DNA from: Tomocerus qinae
Taxonomy: Eukaryota > Arthropoda > Collembola > Entomobryomorpha > Tomoceridae
Assembly: GCA_020055645.1 (NCBI GenBank)
Contig: CM034547.1
Location: forward strand, 67,180,884-67,244,883
Direction of reading: 5' to 3'
DNA length: 64,000 bases
The notes below the pieces were generated by a model. It saw only the letters and a list, made by a program, of their open reading frames with translations, did not search any database and was not told the origin of the DNA. Within the stretch, counting starts at the first letter, position 1, and each line of letters opens with the position of its first letter. Both the position numbers and the translations under genes were made by a program. Shown here one piece after another: positions 35,894-48,429 of this stretch.

Positions 35894-38727
35894 ATGCTTA
35901 AGAGCACTTGCAGCTTGAAGAGACTCATCTTGATATTCGATTTTTCTGTAAATTATCGATTAGCAAATACTGCATTGTCACAGAAAGTCAGAACACTTAG
36001 ATCAGCTGCCAATATCGTTTCATGTAAAGAAATAATTAAAAGTATTGACGGTGTTACAATTCCTGAATTACTCTGGTCGAATCTCCATAAATGGGAAAAT
36101 GATAAAGCATTTGTAAGACAGTAATACAAATAAAACAGCAGGGGACATCAGTTCAATACTGCATTGTGTAATATCATCAATTCTAGGTAGCTGTTTACAG
36201 TGTACAAGTGTTTGTATATTTTTATACTCGCAGGATTGTATATTAACAGGTAGAACATACAAACATGGAGAAGTCTATAGAAAAAGCAGAAGTTTTTCTA
36301 CTGCGTTACTTCAATTAGGATTGAAAAGAAATGATGTTGTTGGAATCGTGATACCGAATTTACCCGAGTTTGCTATAGTTTTATCTGGAATCTGGGATGC
36401 GGGATTAATTGCATCTCCTTCCAATCCAGTCTATCTGCCAAGTTAGGAAATCATAAAATGGAAGATATTTTGCATGCATACAGTAAGTTTGCTTGTTAAT
36501 CTACTGATTTTTTAACAATCAATAGGTGAAATTGCCAATCAGATGTTAATTTGTGAAGCCAAAGCAGTAGTTACATTTTCGGAAATAGTAGCATCAGTTA
36601 AAGAAGCCAAAAAGTCTTGCCCCAAGTGGAAATCAATAATTGTCATCGGAGAGGCTCAGGCAGATTGTCACACTTTTTATGAAATGATCAAAGTTGACTC
36701 GACTGGGACAGAATTTTTGAAAGGGTCACAAATAACAAATGATGACGTGGCTTTGTTACCTTTCTCAAGTGGTACGGCTGGTCCTCCGAAGGCAGTGATG
36801 CTAACCCACAAAAATATTGGCACCAATCTCCTTCAATATTCTTTCCCCGATTTTCATAACGTCAATGTCAATGAGGGTGGTGATTCCCAAGAAAGGTTGA
36901 TAGGGGTTCTTCCATTTTTCCACATTTACGGACTTAGCGTAATATTATCTACGACATTGTATCAAGGGCATTTTACAGCTTGTCTTCCCAAATTTGACCC
37001 ACAGAATTTTATAAATCTTTTACGAAGACACAAGGTGATTTAAAATATGGAAATAATTTCTATAATATAATCTACTAAAATTTGAACTTTTTACCATTAA
37101 AAGTACAAATAAAATATTTTGCAGCCCACTTCTTTGCATCTTGTTCCCCCTTTGATTAATTTGATGATTCATATACCCAATATTGGAAGGAAGGAAACTG
37201 CATTTGTAAAAACAATAATGGCTGGTAATAAGATTTTTATCCATATCCAAAAAATGGTGATTAAATTCAAATTGATTTGACTTTGTTTTGAAGGCGCTGC
37301 TCCTGTTGGTCTTTCGATAATTCAAAACCTTTTGGAAAAGTTCGGGGGTAGCTTATTTTTTCAGGAGGGATATGGAATGACGGAGATGTCCCCGGTTAGT
37401 CATATGATCCGAAAATCGACAGGCAATAAAAAATTGTCGTCTTGTGGCAGCATTGTCCCCGGCTCTCTTTGTAAAATTATTAATGTTGACACCGGGAAGA
37501 ATCTTGGCCCAGATGAAAAGGGAGAAGTTTGTGTAAAAGGACCGCAGGTAACATATCCTAAATTGTATAAATTATTTTAAATGCTAGTTAAGTTATAACT
37601 TAGTTTAATTCGATTATTAGGTGATGAAAGGCTATTTTAATGACGATGAAGCAACAAAGCAGACCATAGACTCCGAAGGCTGGCTTCGAACAGGTGATGT
37701 AGGTTATTACGACCAAGATGAATGCTTTTACATTGTTGATCGACTGAAAGAATTGATAAAAGTCAAAGGTTTACAGGTAAATCAAGCAAACTTATTGCAT
37801 GTTGGGTGGTTCTAATATAGTAATAGGCGAGTGTTCGGCCTCATATAACTTTTGAACGGCTGGATCGATTTTAACTAAATATAGTTCATTTTAAAGACAA
37901 ACGCATTGTGAGTGAACTGTTATATATAAGGAGATGCATACCAAATATCAGTATCAATGTCCAAAGTCAGGGAGAAAATATTTTTGGAAAAAGTGCAATT
38001 TAAACGATTTCTTCTTACTTTGAGCATTAATAACTTATCGGCTGGAACCTTAATATAAACAAGATGCACATCATTTGAAAGAAGATGAAATACCTAGTGT
38101 TTACTCAAAGTAGTATCCGTATGGTAGGAGTATTACAGGACCAAAGTTTAGAGAGATCACAAAAAAAGGAATTCAAAGGAATTACTTATCCTTAGATTTC
38201 AATTTATCCCTAATTGATCAATCGCGACAAGCTTTTTAAATAACAAATCTAATAATAACGTAACGTTTGTCTTTAAAATGATCTATATCTTGTTAAAATC
38301 GATCCAGCCGTTCAAAAGTTATTTGAGGTCAAATACTATTATATTAGGACCACCTTGTATTTCATACGTTTATGCTGGATTCAGTAATGAAGAATGTTAT
38401 TCTTTCCTTCTGGTTTAGGTTGCTCCTGCAGAACTAGAAGATATTCTTCGAAAACATCCCTTAGTGGCCGATGTGGCTATCATTGGAGTGCCGGATAAGA
38501 TGATGGGAGAAGTCCCAAGGGCTTACATCGTTAAGGCTGCAAAGCAAGGTGTATCGGAAGCCGAACTAAAAGATTACATTAGTAAGAGAACTGCTGAACA
38601 TAAACATCTTAAAGGAGGAATCGAGTTTGTGAAATCCATTCCTAAAGCACCCAGTGGGAAGATTTTGCGAAGGAAGCTCAAAGAAGCTTATGACAAGGGG
38701 GAAAAGTTCTACGGAGACTACAAATAA
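35894..38727 (+). CDS. Acyl-CoA synthetase, 4CL-like, with altered P-loop (class A, copy A5)
   Basis: Seven exons (35894-36112, 36234-36441, 36526-37034, 37125-37224, 37294-37547, 37621-37776, 38419-38727) give 584 aa. The frame is intact, but the nucleotide-binding P-loop reads [11 protein letters not shown] where all paralogues have SSGTTG(P/L)PKGV. Thr to Ala and Gly to Ala at two normally invariant positions may weaken or change ATP binding. HTGD is RTGD here. [24 protein letters not shown] and SGKILRR remain. Exon 7 is the most divergent among class A and is longer at its end (GEKFYGDYK). Intron 6 is enlarged by a 550-bp inverted-repeat element. The N-terminus [15 protein letters not shown] is basic and hydrophobic. 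It may be a specialised or failing enzyme. Confidence 0.88.
37805..38354. mobile_element. Inverted-repeat MITE in intron 6 of ligase A5
   Basis: The ends are inverted repeats beginning GGTGGTTCTAATATAGTAAT (left) and GGTGGTCCTAATATAATAGT (reverse of right). They extend for over 100 bases through AACTTTTGAACGGCTGGATC to CATTTTAAAGACAAACG. There is no coding frame. A TTG flanks each side and may be a 3-base target duplication, but this is uncertain. The family is not assigned. Confidence 0.8.
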
Positions 38728-40357
38728 CAGCAAACCAAATTCCTACACAAAGATCTGAAACAATTTTTTTAAACTTGTGTTCTAAATCCAATAAATAACT
38801 TTAAGTCGCTTTGTCCCATAAACTGTCTACATTAATCGAAACAGAACTCAATCTTTAAGAATTGGTCGTAGTAGACATTTTCTGCATGTATATTTTCCTA
38901 CTCCAAGATTCTTTCGAATAGTTGGGGGAAAAAAGAGGAAGGGAATTGAAGGGATTGAGGCAAATATTTGACCCTGCTGTTTTTCTCTTCAGAAGTACAT
39001 GTAAGCAATGTTCGGTGACCAGCCGGCTGGTTGGTTAAAATGACTGGCTAAAATTAAATGGCCGGCCGGCTGGTTGAACTTCTTTGTTAGCCAATGGCTA
39101 AAATAGCCAAAAATAGTCAAATGGGGTTATGTGAACTGAAAATCATTCTTGATTTTGGTGATTTTTGGCCATTTTGGCCACTAGCCATTTCAACCACTTT
39201 AGCCGGCTGGCTGGTCAAAATCATTTTTAACCGGCTATAATGGAACCACTGCATGTAATATTAGCAAGAATGAATTCTCCAAGTCAAGTTACAATTGGAT
39301 TGCCAATGTCAATTTTTATAGTTCCATAATGCTTAATTACTACGGCTAGGGTGTTCCATTCAATTTCTGATGTAAGCTTCGTAGGTGCAGAGCCCTGTTT
39401 ATGTGCATGCAGTATAATGTCCGATGAGAATTTTTGTGATCTGAGCGTCTATCTCTGCTGCTGATACTCAAAGTTTCAAGGCCAGAGTATCAGAGAGAGA
39501 TAAAAAAATCCAGTACATACGTCTGTATATTTACAGTGGTAAATAGATATAATTTGACTTACATGTAAACAGAGAAGTATTTTATACCATCTGTTACTTT
39601 ATACGGAGCTGATTTCCCATTTCATTCTCCCTCATGGTTATTTATCATTCTACTGCACATTGGATTTGTAAACAGTGATCTTTGCATACAAACGAACTCG
39701 TGGTTTTTGTATCTTCAATTGTTCATTTTGATAATCTCATTCTGAGATTATTAAAATATAGAATTTCACCTCGTTTGATAAAGTGATTAAAGGTATGTCA
39801 CATACATCTGTAATTATGTCCAATGGCACAATTTTTCATTTATTTATTTATCATTTAGTTGGATTCTTTGGGCTAAATACCCATTTTCCAAAGAAATATT
39901 TTATAACACGTATTTATGTAGGTCATGGATAAATGTTTGTTGAAAATAGTTATTGCTTCCCTCATCATTCCATGTTAAATGCAAGGAAAGAGAAGGAAAA
40001 AGGAGAGAGAAGGAAGTACAATTCCTGCACATGGCAATGCTCGTATAAATTATGACTATCTAATAATAAAAGGAGTAAATACTTATATAAGTTATTTCCT
40101 AATGCTACTACAAATAATAATAAATAAATAATTCCCTGCAACTATTTCCATTGACAAGTTATTCTTTCCGTTTTCCTTTTTAGGTACACACTCTGCAGTC
40201 ACAAAAATGAAGTGATAAGGGTTGCGTATTCAATATCAAATACTCAATCCATTCCAATATATAGCTCATTCTATCCTCATAGACTTCGGACCACAATACC
40301 GCAGCCGGTGCTATCTGTAGATATAATAATTTTCACTGAACTCATTTTTACAATACC
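38728..40357. other. Intergenic region between class A and class B ligases
   Basis: No gene is recognised. It holds the A5 3' UTR, one GGCCGGC-rich inverted repeat (39005-39247) and the presumed promoter of B1. Confidence 0.4.
39005..39247. repeat. Imperfect inverted repeat rich in AGCCGGCTGG
   Basis: AGCCGGCTGG-type words occur several times in both orientations (near 39020, 39062, 39200 and 39230). They sit between GTGACCAGCCGGCTGG on the left and, read in reverse on the right, GGTTCCATTATAGCCGG. The words GGCTAAAA and TGGCTA recur between them. This fits a degenerate foldback element. The boundaries are approximate. Confidence 0.45.
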
Positions 40358-42945
40358 ATGGCACGTGTTCCTCAAAAAAAGCTAATCGGGCAAGCTTTAT
40401 TCCAGCAAGGAAAGAATCCCTTCTACAAAGGTTTTATAAAAACCCCAGCGAGTAGCAAAATATCGATTAGACACTATACTCCCAAATGGGACATTTCAAA
40501 AGATGACAAGTTCTCCGTAGTTTCATCTTTACATGATGTAGATACTATTGTGGGTGTGACTATCCCAGAATTCTTGGCAAGCAGACTACCCAAATATGAA
40601 AATTCAGACGCATTCGTAAGTATTGAGCATTAAAAATTTTATCTACAGTCTATCTGATTAGAATTGTAATAAAAATAATTTTTTAGAAATGTGCCTTGAC
40701 CGGTAGGAAGTATACACATGGACAGATTTACAAAGCCAGTAGAAGTTTTGCTACAGCTCTTCTGCAATCCGGTCTGAAACGCCAAGATGTTGTTGCAATA
40801 GCATTGCCGAATGTTCCTGAATTTCCTATTACAGTTTTGGGAATCTGGGAAGCTGGACTGATTTCATCTCCAATAAATCCCACTTACACTTCTGGTCTGT
40901 TTCAAATAATTATCTTAAGAGGGGTTAATAGCGGTGTAACTCGAGCATACACTTTGTGTGTATTACTTAGGATTAGAGTATAGCTCGTATTTATTTACTA
41001 AAATTCTTCAAAATTTCCAAAAAGTGGCGGAAGGTAACCTCGGACTTGTGGCTCCGAAATACTAAAAAAATGTAACACATTGTGAATTATAGCGTTATCG
41101 GGAAAACATGATTTCCCGCCAACGCTATAATTCAAAACTAATTCGAAATTTCATCCTGAGCATTAAGTTAGAGATATTCACCTTTCGACACTTTTTGGAA
41201 ATTTTGAAGAATTTCAGTATATAAATATGGGTTATTCTAATCCTGAGTAATACACATAAAGTGTATGTTCAAGTTGCCCCACTATTAACCACCCTTAAAT
41301 TCTAAAACACAAACCCACTATACTATAAAATAATTAATCATGAATGTGTTTTTCAATGTATAGATGAATATGCAAAGCAGTTTCAAAATTGTGAGGCTAA
41401 GGCCATTGTCACCATCCCACAATTTCTTCCTGCGATCCGAGGGGCACAAAAAGAATGTCCGAATCTAAAGTCAGTAATAGTTGTCGGAGAACCTCAGGCA
41501 GGTTGTCATTCGTTTTTCGAAATGATTAAGGTGGACCCCAGCAGTTCAGAATTCCTCAAAGGATCCCAAATAGACACGACGGAAGTAGTTGCACACATTC
41601 CTTACTCCAGCGGAACGACGGGTCTTCCAAAAGGGGTTATGTTGACCCATTCAAATATCATGACGAATTTGACACAGTTTCTGCATGATTCTGTTCGTCT
41701 CTCTACTTTCAACGACGGTGGCAACGGTCAAGAAAGACTTTTAGGACTGCTCCCCTTTTTTCATGCTTATGGTTGTGTTGTGATTATGGGCGGAGCTTTG
41801 TATCAAGGAGCCTCCGTTGCTTGCCTTCCAAAATTTGAAGTTGAAACTTTCGTCAAGACTATCAGAGAGCACAAGGTAGCGAAAATTAATGGATTGTAAA
41901 TATTTTTGTGTAGAAGCTGTAAATTAGGTTACAATTTTCAGCATTTTTTGATTTGATTAATCTAAGATTTCAGTAAAAATTTGCAGCCTACCATCGTGCA
42001 CCTTGTGACTCCCTTAATTTCCTTTTTGGTAAACAGTCCGGAAATTGGAGCTAAAGAAATGGAGCAAATTAAAGGGATCACCGGTGGCGGAGCTCCAATT
42101 GGCTCATTCTTGATTAACAAACTTTTTGAGAAAGCTGGAAAAACGTTTTTCTTCCAAGAAGGCTTTGGCATGACAGAAACAACTGCATGCACCCATGCCC
42201 TCACAAAAGAATTCAGAAACAAGAAGATCGGTTCTTGTGGTACTGTAGCTCCAGGGACACTTGCCAAAATTATTAATACGGATACAGGAGAAGCTCTTGG
42301 TCCCAACGAAAACGGAGAATTGTGTATCAAAGGACCACAGGTGAATGGTTTTCTTCTTTGTGATTACAGGTGTATATTAAGTACATTTAAATTACTGAAT
42401 AATTAACTATACAGATAATGAAAGGGTATTGGAGAAACGAAAAAGCCACTAGGGAGACTATCGACGAAAACCAATGGCTTCATACGGGAGATATCGGTTA
42501 TTACGATAATGACAATTGTTTCTACATAGTCGATCGTCTCAAAGAATTGATCAAAGTAAAAGGACTTCAGGTAATTGCAAATATAAATTTCGTACTCTAA
42601 TTTCCAATAAAGAAATGCCATTCTAGCAATTATCCTCTCGTATAATTTTAATATTAGGTAGCACCTTCGGAGCTAGAAGATATTCTGAGAAAACACCCGG
42701 GAGTGGTTGATGTAGCGGTCATTGGAATCCCGGATGAGAAATGGGGAGAGCTGCCAAGAGCCTACATTGTTAAACGTGATAACAGTCTGCAGGAAGACGA
42801 CCTTCACGATTTCATCAGTCCTAAAGTCTCAACTCACAAAAAACTCAAAGGAGGCATTCAATTCATTGACGCCATTCCTAAGGCTCTCAGTGGGAAAATT
42901 CTTCGCAAAGACTTGAAACAAAATTTTCTGAAAAATGGGATTTAA
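40358..42945 (+). CDS. Acyl-CoA synthetase, 4CL-like (class B, copy B1)
   Basis: Six exons (40358-40615, 40687-40894, 41364-41875, 41987-42340, 42415-42570, 42658-42945) give 591 aa. The fourth exon (354 bases) equals exons 4 and 5 of class A joined (100 + 254), so class B lacks that intron. Exon 3 is one codon longer than in class A. Motifs are intact: [50 protein letters not shown]. The P-loop has Leu-Pro-Lys as in plant 4CL and luciferase, where class A has Pro-Pro-Lys. The N-terminal 44 residues are Lys/Arg/Gln/Ser-rich with no acidic residue ([18 protein letters not shown]), resembling a mitochondrial presequence. The C-terminus LKNGI is not a PTS1. Intron 2 carries a TTAA-flanked MITE. 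Confidence 0.92.
40919..41294. mobile_element. piggyBac-like MITE in intron 2 of ligase B1
   Basis: This 376-bp element is flanked by TTAA on both sides (40915-40918 and 41295-41298). Its long inverted repeats start GAGGGGTTAATAGCGG (left) and GGGTGGTTAATAGTGG (reverse of right), and include GAATTTT-rich arms of over 100 bases. A central hairpin is built on TATAGCGTT(A/G) around 41095-41145. Intron 2 of B2 has the same flanks with a single TTAA and no insert, which confirms the duplication. There is no transposase. Confidence 0.88.
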
Positions 42946-43836
42946 TTTCTGTACAAACTTGTAAACATGGTTTTATATATACTGTCCTGGTTTGGTGGAT
43001 AATACAATCATTCTTTACATTCAAGATTTAATTGCTCATTTCGTACAATACTTTGTACTAATCCAAAGGATACATTTAGTCTAGTCTTTAACAAACTCAA
43101 TTGGCTTCAAACATTATAACATGACTGACTGTTGAGATATTAAATTTTATAGATGGCTGTCAATAAAATAAACATGACAATTGATGTAACTGTTCTAAAT
43201 ATGTCTGAATCACCATGAGCTGTTAAATATCTTTAGTATCACCTTTATATTCATTAACACATCCAGGTTTAGCAATTGATGGATTTGAGGACATATTGCT
43301 TTTATAAAAGCTACAAAAAAACTAGTTGAAATCCAGCGCAAAGTCCTACCCACTGAAATCGAAGGAAAGAAGTTTTCTCTTCAAATGCAAAATCGCATAA
43401 AGTTTTAGCCTACACGAGAAAATTGCAGAGAAGGGCTCCCTCATGAAAATATTTTTCACAAGCAACCAAAAAAGTCAACCTATCTGACTAATTCAAAAAT
43501 TAATGAATCTATGCTAAAAGACTTTCTGAGATTTGGCCGTTTGGCCTACAGCTTAGAAAATCTTTTTCAAAATTGTTTGAATTCAATAGAGATGGAATGC
43601 ATAGAAAAGAGATAATGTAAACAAATGCGACTTCCAGGTTCAGTTTGCACAGACAATATCGAGGATTAGCAGAATTTCAACTTCCCTATTCCAAAGTCCT
43701 TGTTCATTTTAAGTATTATTTTGGTCATTGTCCATTTAATTTATTTGAGTAATTTGGGGTTAACTATGCCTATGGGGTAGATTCCTAATGCTCCTATAAA
43801 ACATACATTATAAGGACCTTATATATCTTATAACCT

Positions 43837-44070
43837 GTTGACAAAAAGGTAGTTTTTATTGACAAAAAGGGAGTTTTTTGTTGACAAAAAGGTAGTTTTT
43901 TGTTGACAAAAAGGTAGTTTTTTGTTGACAAAAAGGTAGTTTTTATTGGCAAACAGGTAGTTTTTTGTTGAAAAAAGGTAGTTTTTTGTTGACAAAAAAG
44001 TGTTGAAAAAAATCTTGTGATAATTGTGTTGACAATAAGAGGTTGACAAAAAGGTGTTAAAAATTTGGGG
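43837..44070. repeat. Tandem array, 22-bp unit containing GTTGACAAAAAGGT
   Basis: About seven imperfect copies of a 22-base unit (GTTGACAAAAAGGTAGTTTT plus TT) run from 43837. They are followed by decayed copies and an end reading AATTTGGGGTTCTTCC. The same core and the same GGGGTTCTTCC end recur in the composite repeat at 62335-63206. This is one family of foldback/satellite-like element. Open frames across it are only products of the repeat. Confidence 0.75.
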
Positions 44071-45309
44071 TTCTTCCAGTAGTACATATTATTATAGTAT
44101 AGCATTTAATGTGGATTTCATGTGAAGTACGAAACTGGCCTAGCTCTACTATAAGTTTCCAACAACGTCCTTGAACGGCTGCAATAAACTCTTTTTATTA
44201 AACATGTATATTATTAAACGTTCGATTAGTTTTAACATATCGTCGGTATTCGGTACAATATACTGAAAGGCGCACTTACTTACGTCAATAATAAAGTTGT
44301 AGGTTTTACGCAATTGAGCCTGTCCACCAATATGCATATAATTACTAGGCCACCAGTACTGCTATTGAATTTCAGAAGATTTCCGTGTCAAAATTGTTTC
44401 GTTTGTCGTTTAATATGGTAATATTAGCCCAGAATTTAGTTAATTGTTTCATGTTATATGCATTGCATAGCGCTTGCGCATTTTGTAATTTGGCTCACCC
44501 AACCACACAAGCAGACAGATAATTATACATAGGTAAATTTATTGCTTTATCTAAGACGGTCGTTATAATATAGAGATTAATATTTTGGTAGTATCCCATA
44601 TTATTTATACTCCTGTTTTATCCAAGTAGTCAACTAGGGCTAGGAGCTACACACGTCAGCAATGGTCTATCAGCATCACGATATGGTAAATATGAAAAAC
44701 TATTTAGAAAAGTTCTTTGAACAAAACTCGTTTTCTTTATTATCTACTATGCATCGTGCTCGAATCACTCGGAACCGGAGCTAATAATTACATGAAAAAA
44801 ATAACGTTATGCATTCCTATTATAGTAAGCGTAGAGGAGGAAACGAATTTAAGATTTTCATATTAATTCGATATTTGCTGGTTTTAATTAATAGGTTTAG
44901 AGTTTCGACTAGATACCTTGATTCGCTCAAAATATAATTCACTGGAATTCCCAGTCAAACTAAATGAAATGACTATACGTATTTACGTATAGGTATTATA
45001 TTAGGTTAAAGGATGTTGTTAAGCCAGCCCTCGATTTTATTCGTTAATTTCGTTACTCTATTCGTTTGCACCTCTACTAAACCATATTGTGTATATTGTA
45101 AAGAAACCAGCATAAAGAACAATAAGATGGACCAATGTCTATAATTTAATCGCCATGCATACTTATACCTATATATTAGTATCTCCAAGATCAACAGGTA
45201 CTGGGTTTATAGTTTTGAAGCAAATGGAACCACGATCTATATACCTCTTATCACGTGCGATTGATAATAAATGGAAATTTACATAATGCAAGTTTTGTTC
45301 AGATAAATA

Positions 45310-45369
45310 GTACAAAATGGTAAGAATATAGATAGGGAAGGCAGAATCTATATTCTTACCATTTTGTAC
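45310..45369. repeat. Perfect hairpin, 24-bp arms and 12-base loop
   Basis: Arms 45310-45333 and 45346-45369 are exact reverse complements (GTACAAAATGGTAAGAATAT plus GAT). A transcript would fold into a near-perfect stem. It could be a tiny foldback element. A microRNA-type precursor is less likely, since the stem is short and fully paired. Confidence 0.7.
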
Positions 45370-45383
45370 CATGGAGGCGTCTT

Positions 45384-45487
45384 ACCTAACCTAACCTAAC
45401 CCTAACCTAATTACTATTATACCTAATATAACATAACCTAACCTAACCTAATTACTATTATACCTAATATAACACAACCTAACATAA
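45384..45487. repeat. Interstitial (CCTAA)n telomere-like tract
   Basis: Several CCTAA units occur in two blocks separated by a repeated ATTACTATTATACCTAATAT spacer. CCTAA is the complement of the arthropod telomere unit TTAGG. Shorter tracts occur near 24830 and 62390. They are too short to be a telomere. Confidence 0.7.
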
Positions 45488-46240
45488 TTTAAAAATCTAA
45501 AAATAGAAATTCTGGACTACACCGGAAGATACGCTATGAAAAATATGCTATTTCTTCTGTATGACGAAAAACGTTTCTAAAGTGCTGAACTGCTGCTGAA
45601 CTATTTTTAAATGGGGAATGATAATAGAAATGCTTCGAAATGATAACACCAACGTAATAGCATGATCGATGTAGAAACGGTGTTCATTCAAACAAAGTAT
45701 GCTACCAGGCATACTGGTATCAAAGACAAGCAAAAAAATCCCAAAATACCCCCGAGAATATTATTGTAATTTCTGAGTTTGGAATTTGCAAATGAAACAT
45801 TTTTATGGCAAAGATTTATCCCACAGGCTTTTCTTGAACTGTAGTAATGTCTAATGATTATTTTCATAAAGCCATGTAAACCTGTCATGGCTATATTCAC
45901 ACATTCACAGTGCTTTAACCATTTTCCATCATTTTTTATTTTAGAAACATATACCTTGACTATATATTCCATTGTGCATACATTATGCCCATTACAAAAA
46001 GTGACCTATAAGAATTTACCACTTCCACGTTAGCCACAAATACGGACGTGTTGATAATAATGACAACTGGAAGAATTGATGCACCTAAATACAAATAGTT
46101 ACTATAAAAGAGAATCTTCCTTCAGTTGAGCCGTTTAGTAGCATTGAATCTTTCTTCCTCTGCACTGGACAGAATTCTCGAGGAGAGCTTATGGTAACTT
46201 CCATTATAGGTACCACAATAAAAGAGTTGTTGCTGTTACA

Positions 46241-48429
46241 ATGGCACTCATTCCACTAAGGCAGTTGTTTCGAAAAATATTTAATCAACGAAGTCTAGAC
46301 AGTGCTTCGGCTAGGCACTACTCCCACAAATGGAATACAGAAGCATCTAGAGATGAAAATTTCTCCGTAATTTCGTCTGAACATCACGTAGACCCCGTTG
46401 TAGGAGTTACCATTCCAGAATTCTTGGCGGACAGACTGCCGAAATATGAAAATTCAGATGCATTCGTAAGTTAAAAATTACTCCTTTAGTTGTCAATTTA
46501 TTGCACTCAAAATTGGCCAATGAAAATATGATTTTCAGAAATGTGCCTTGACCGGAAGAAAGTATACACACGGCCAGATTTATAAAGCCAGCAGAAGTTT
46601 TGCTACAGCTCTTCTGCAATCCGGTCTGAAACGTCAAGATATTGTTGCAATAGCATTGCCGAATATTCCTGAATTTCCTATAACTTATCTGGGGATCTGG
46701 GAAGCTGGACTGATTTCATCTCCAATAAATCCCACTTACACTTCTGGTCTGTTTCAAACTAAAATTTTAAATTCTAAAACAAAAACACAAACCTGCAAAA
46801 ATATACTTCCATCATAGTGTATAAAATATGAATGCGTATTTCAATGTAGATGAATATGCAAGACAGTTCCAAAATTGTGAGGCTAAAGCGATTGTCACCA
46901 TCCCGCAATTTCTTCCTGCGATCCGAGAGGCACAAAAAGAATGTCCGAATTTAAAGTCAATAATAGTTGTCGGAGAACCTCAGGAAGGTTGTCATTCGTT
47001 TTTCGAAATGATCAAAGTGGATTCCAGCAGTTCGGAATTTCTCAAAGGATCCCAAATCGATGTGACTAAAGAAGTCGCTAATATCCCATACTCCAGTGGA
47101 ACTACGGGGCTTCCAAAAGGAGTTATGTTGACACATTCAAATATCATGACAAGCATCCTACAGTGCTCTCATCATTCCATTAATATCTCCAATTTTAATG
47201 AAGATGACAACACACAAGAAAGACTTTTGGGTTTGGTCCCATTTTTTCATGCTTATGGTGCTGCTAATATTATTGGAAGCGCTTTGTATCATGGATCAAC
47301 AGTTTCCTGTCTTCCGAAATTTGAAGTTGGGAGTTTTATTAAAACCATCAGGGAACATAAAGTATGTAATTAAATTACCAATAACATCTGATTTCAGATT
47401 TCATATCTTATTTGTGATTACGCTATTTTCATACCTAATGGCAATTTAAATATTAATATGTAGCTCACGATTTTAAATTTGGTACCACCGTTGATCACAT
47501 TTATCGTAAACTGTGCTGAAATTGGAACAAAGGAATTGAATTACACCAAAGGAATTATGTGCGCTGGTGCCCCAACAGGTCCAACGTTAATCAATAAACT
47601 TTCAGAAAAAATTGGCAAGCCCATTATGTTTGGAGAAATATTAGGCATGACTGAAACAACATCCGCTGTTTTTGCAACGCCTAAAGAATTTGGTAGCAAA
47701 AAATTCGGCTCATGTGGTTCGGTGGTTCCAGGGACGTTTGCCAAAATTATCAACACGGATACTGGAGAAGCTTTAGGTCCCAATGAAACTGGAGAATTAT
47801 GCGTTAAAGGACCACAGGTCAATTATTAGCCCCATTCCATCAAATTTTTCTTCTTACCAATACAATGGTAATTTAGGAATCGGGTATGATTAATTGCAGA
47901 TAATGAAGGGCTATTGGAGAAACGAAAAAGCGACAAGGGAGACTATAGATGAAAACCGATGGCTTCATACGGGGGATATCTGTTATTACGATAATGACAA
48001 TTCTCTCTTTTTAGTTGATCGTCTAAAGGAACTAATTAAAGTAAAAGGACTGCAGGTAATTGCACATAAATTGCGTACTCTAATTTCCAACAAAGAAATA
48101 TTACTATAATAATTAATTATCCTCTTGTATATGCATATTAGGTAGCACCTTCGGAACTAGAAGATATTCTGAGAAAACACCCGGCAGTGGCTGATGTAGC
48201 GGTCATTGGAATCCCGGATGAGAAATGGGGAGAGTTGCCAAGAGCCTACATTGTTAAACGTGAAAACAGTCTGCAGGAAGACGATCTTCACGATTTCATT
48301 AATTCTAAAGTCTCAACTCATAAAAAACTCAAAGGAGGCATTCAATTCATTGACGCCATTCCTAAGGCTCTCAGTGGGAAAATTCTTCGAAAAGACTTAA
48401 AACAAAATTTTCTGAAAAATGGGATTTAA
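46241..48429 (+). CDS. Acyl-CoA synthetase, 4CL-like (class B, copy B2)
   Basis: Six exons (46241-46465, 46539-46746, 46850-47361, 47464-47817, 47900-48055, 48142-48429) give 580 aa. Intact motifs are [38 protein letters not shown] and SGKILRK. The (Y/F)GMTE motif reads LGMTE, losing the aromatic residue. The segment before it (IMFGEI) differs from the FFFQEG of B1 and may reshape the acyl pocket. N-terminus [20 protein letters not shown] is basic and amphipathic in character; C-terminus is LKNGI. Intron 1 and exons 1-2 are near-identical to B3. Intron 2 is the empty site for the B1 MITE. Confidence 0.92.

Larger units (their letters stand above)
42946..46240. other. Intergenic region between ligases B1 and B2
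   Basis: No gene is recognised over 3.3 kb. It contains the 22-bp tandem array (43837-44070), a perfect short hairpin (45310-45369) and (CCTAA)n tracts (45384-45487). The 3' end should hold the B2 promoter. Confidence 0.45.

Noticed and set aside
43794-44105. Frames encoding FVNKNYLF-type repeats
   Set aside because: They are translations of the 22-bp tandem array, which is open in more than one frame.
45384-45487. True telomere
   Set aside because: Only short CCTAA runs flanked by unique genes on both sides.
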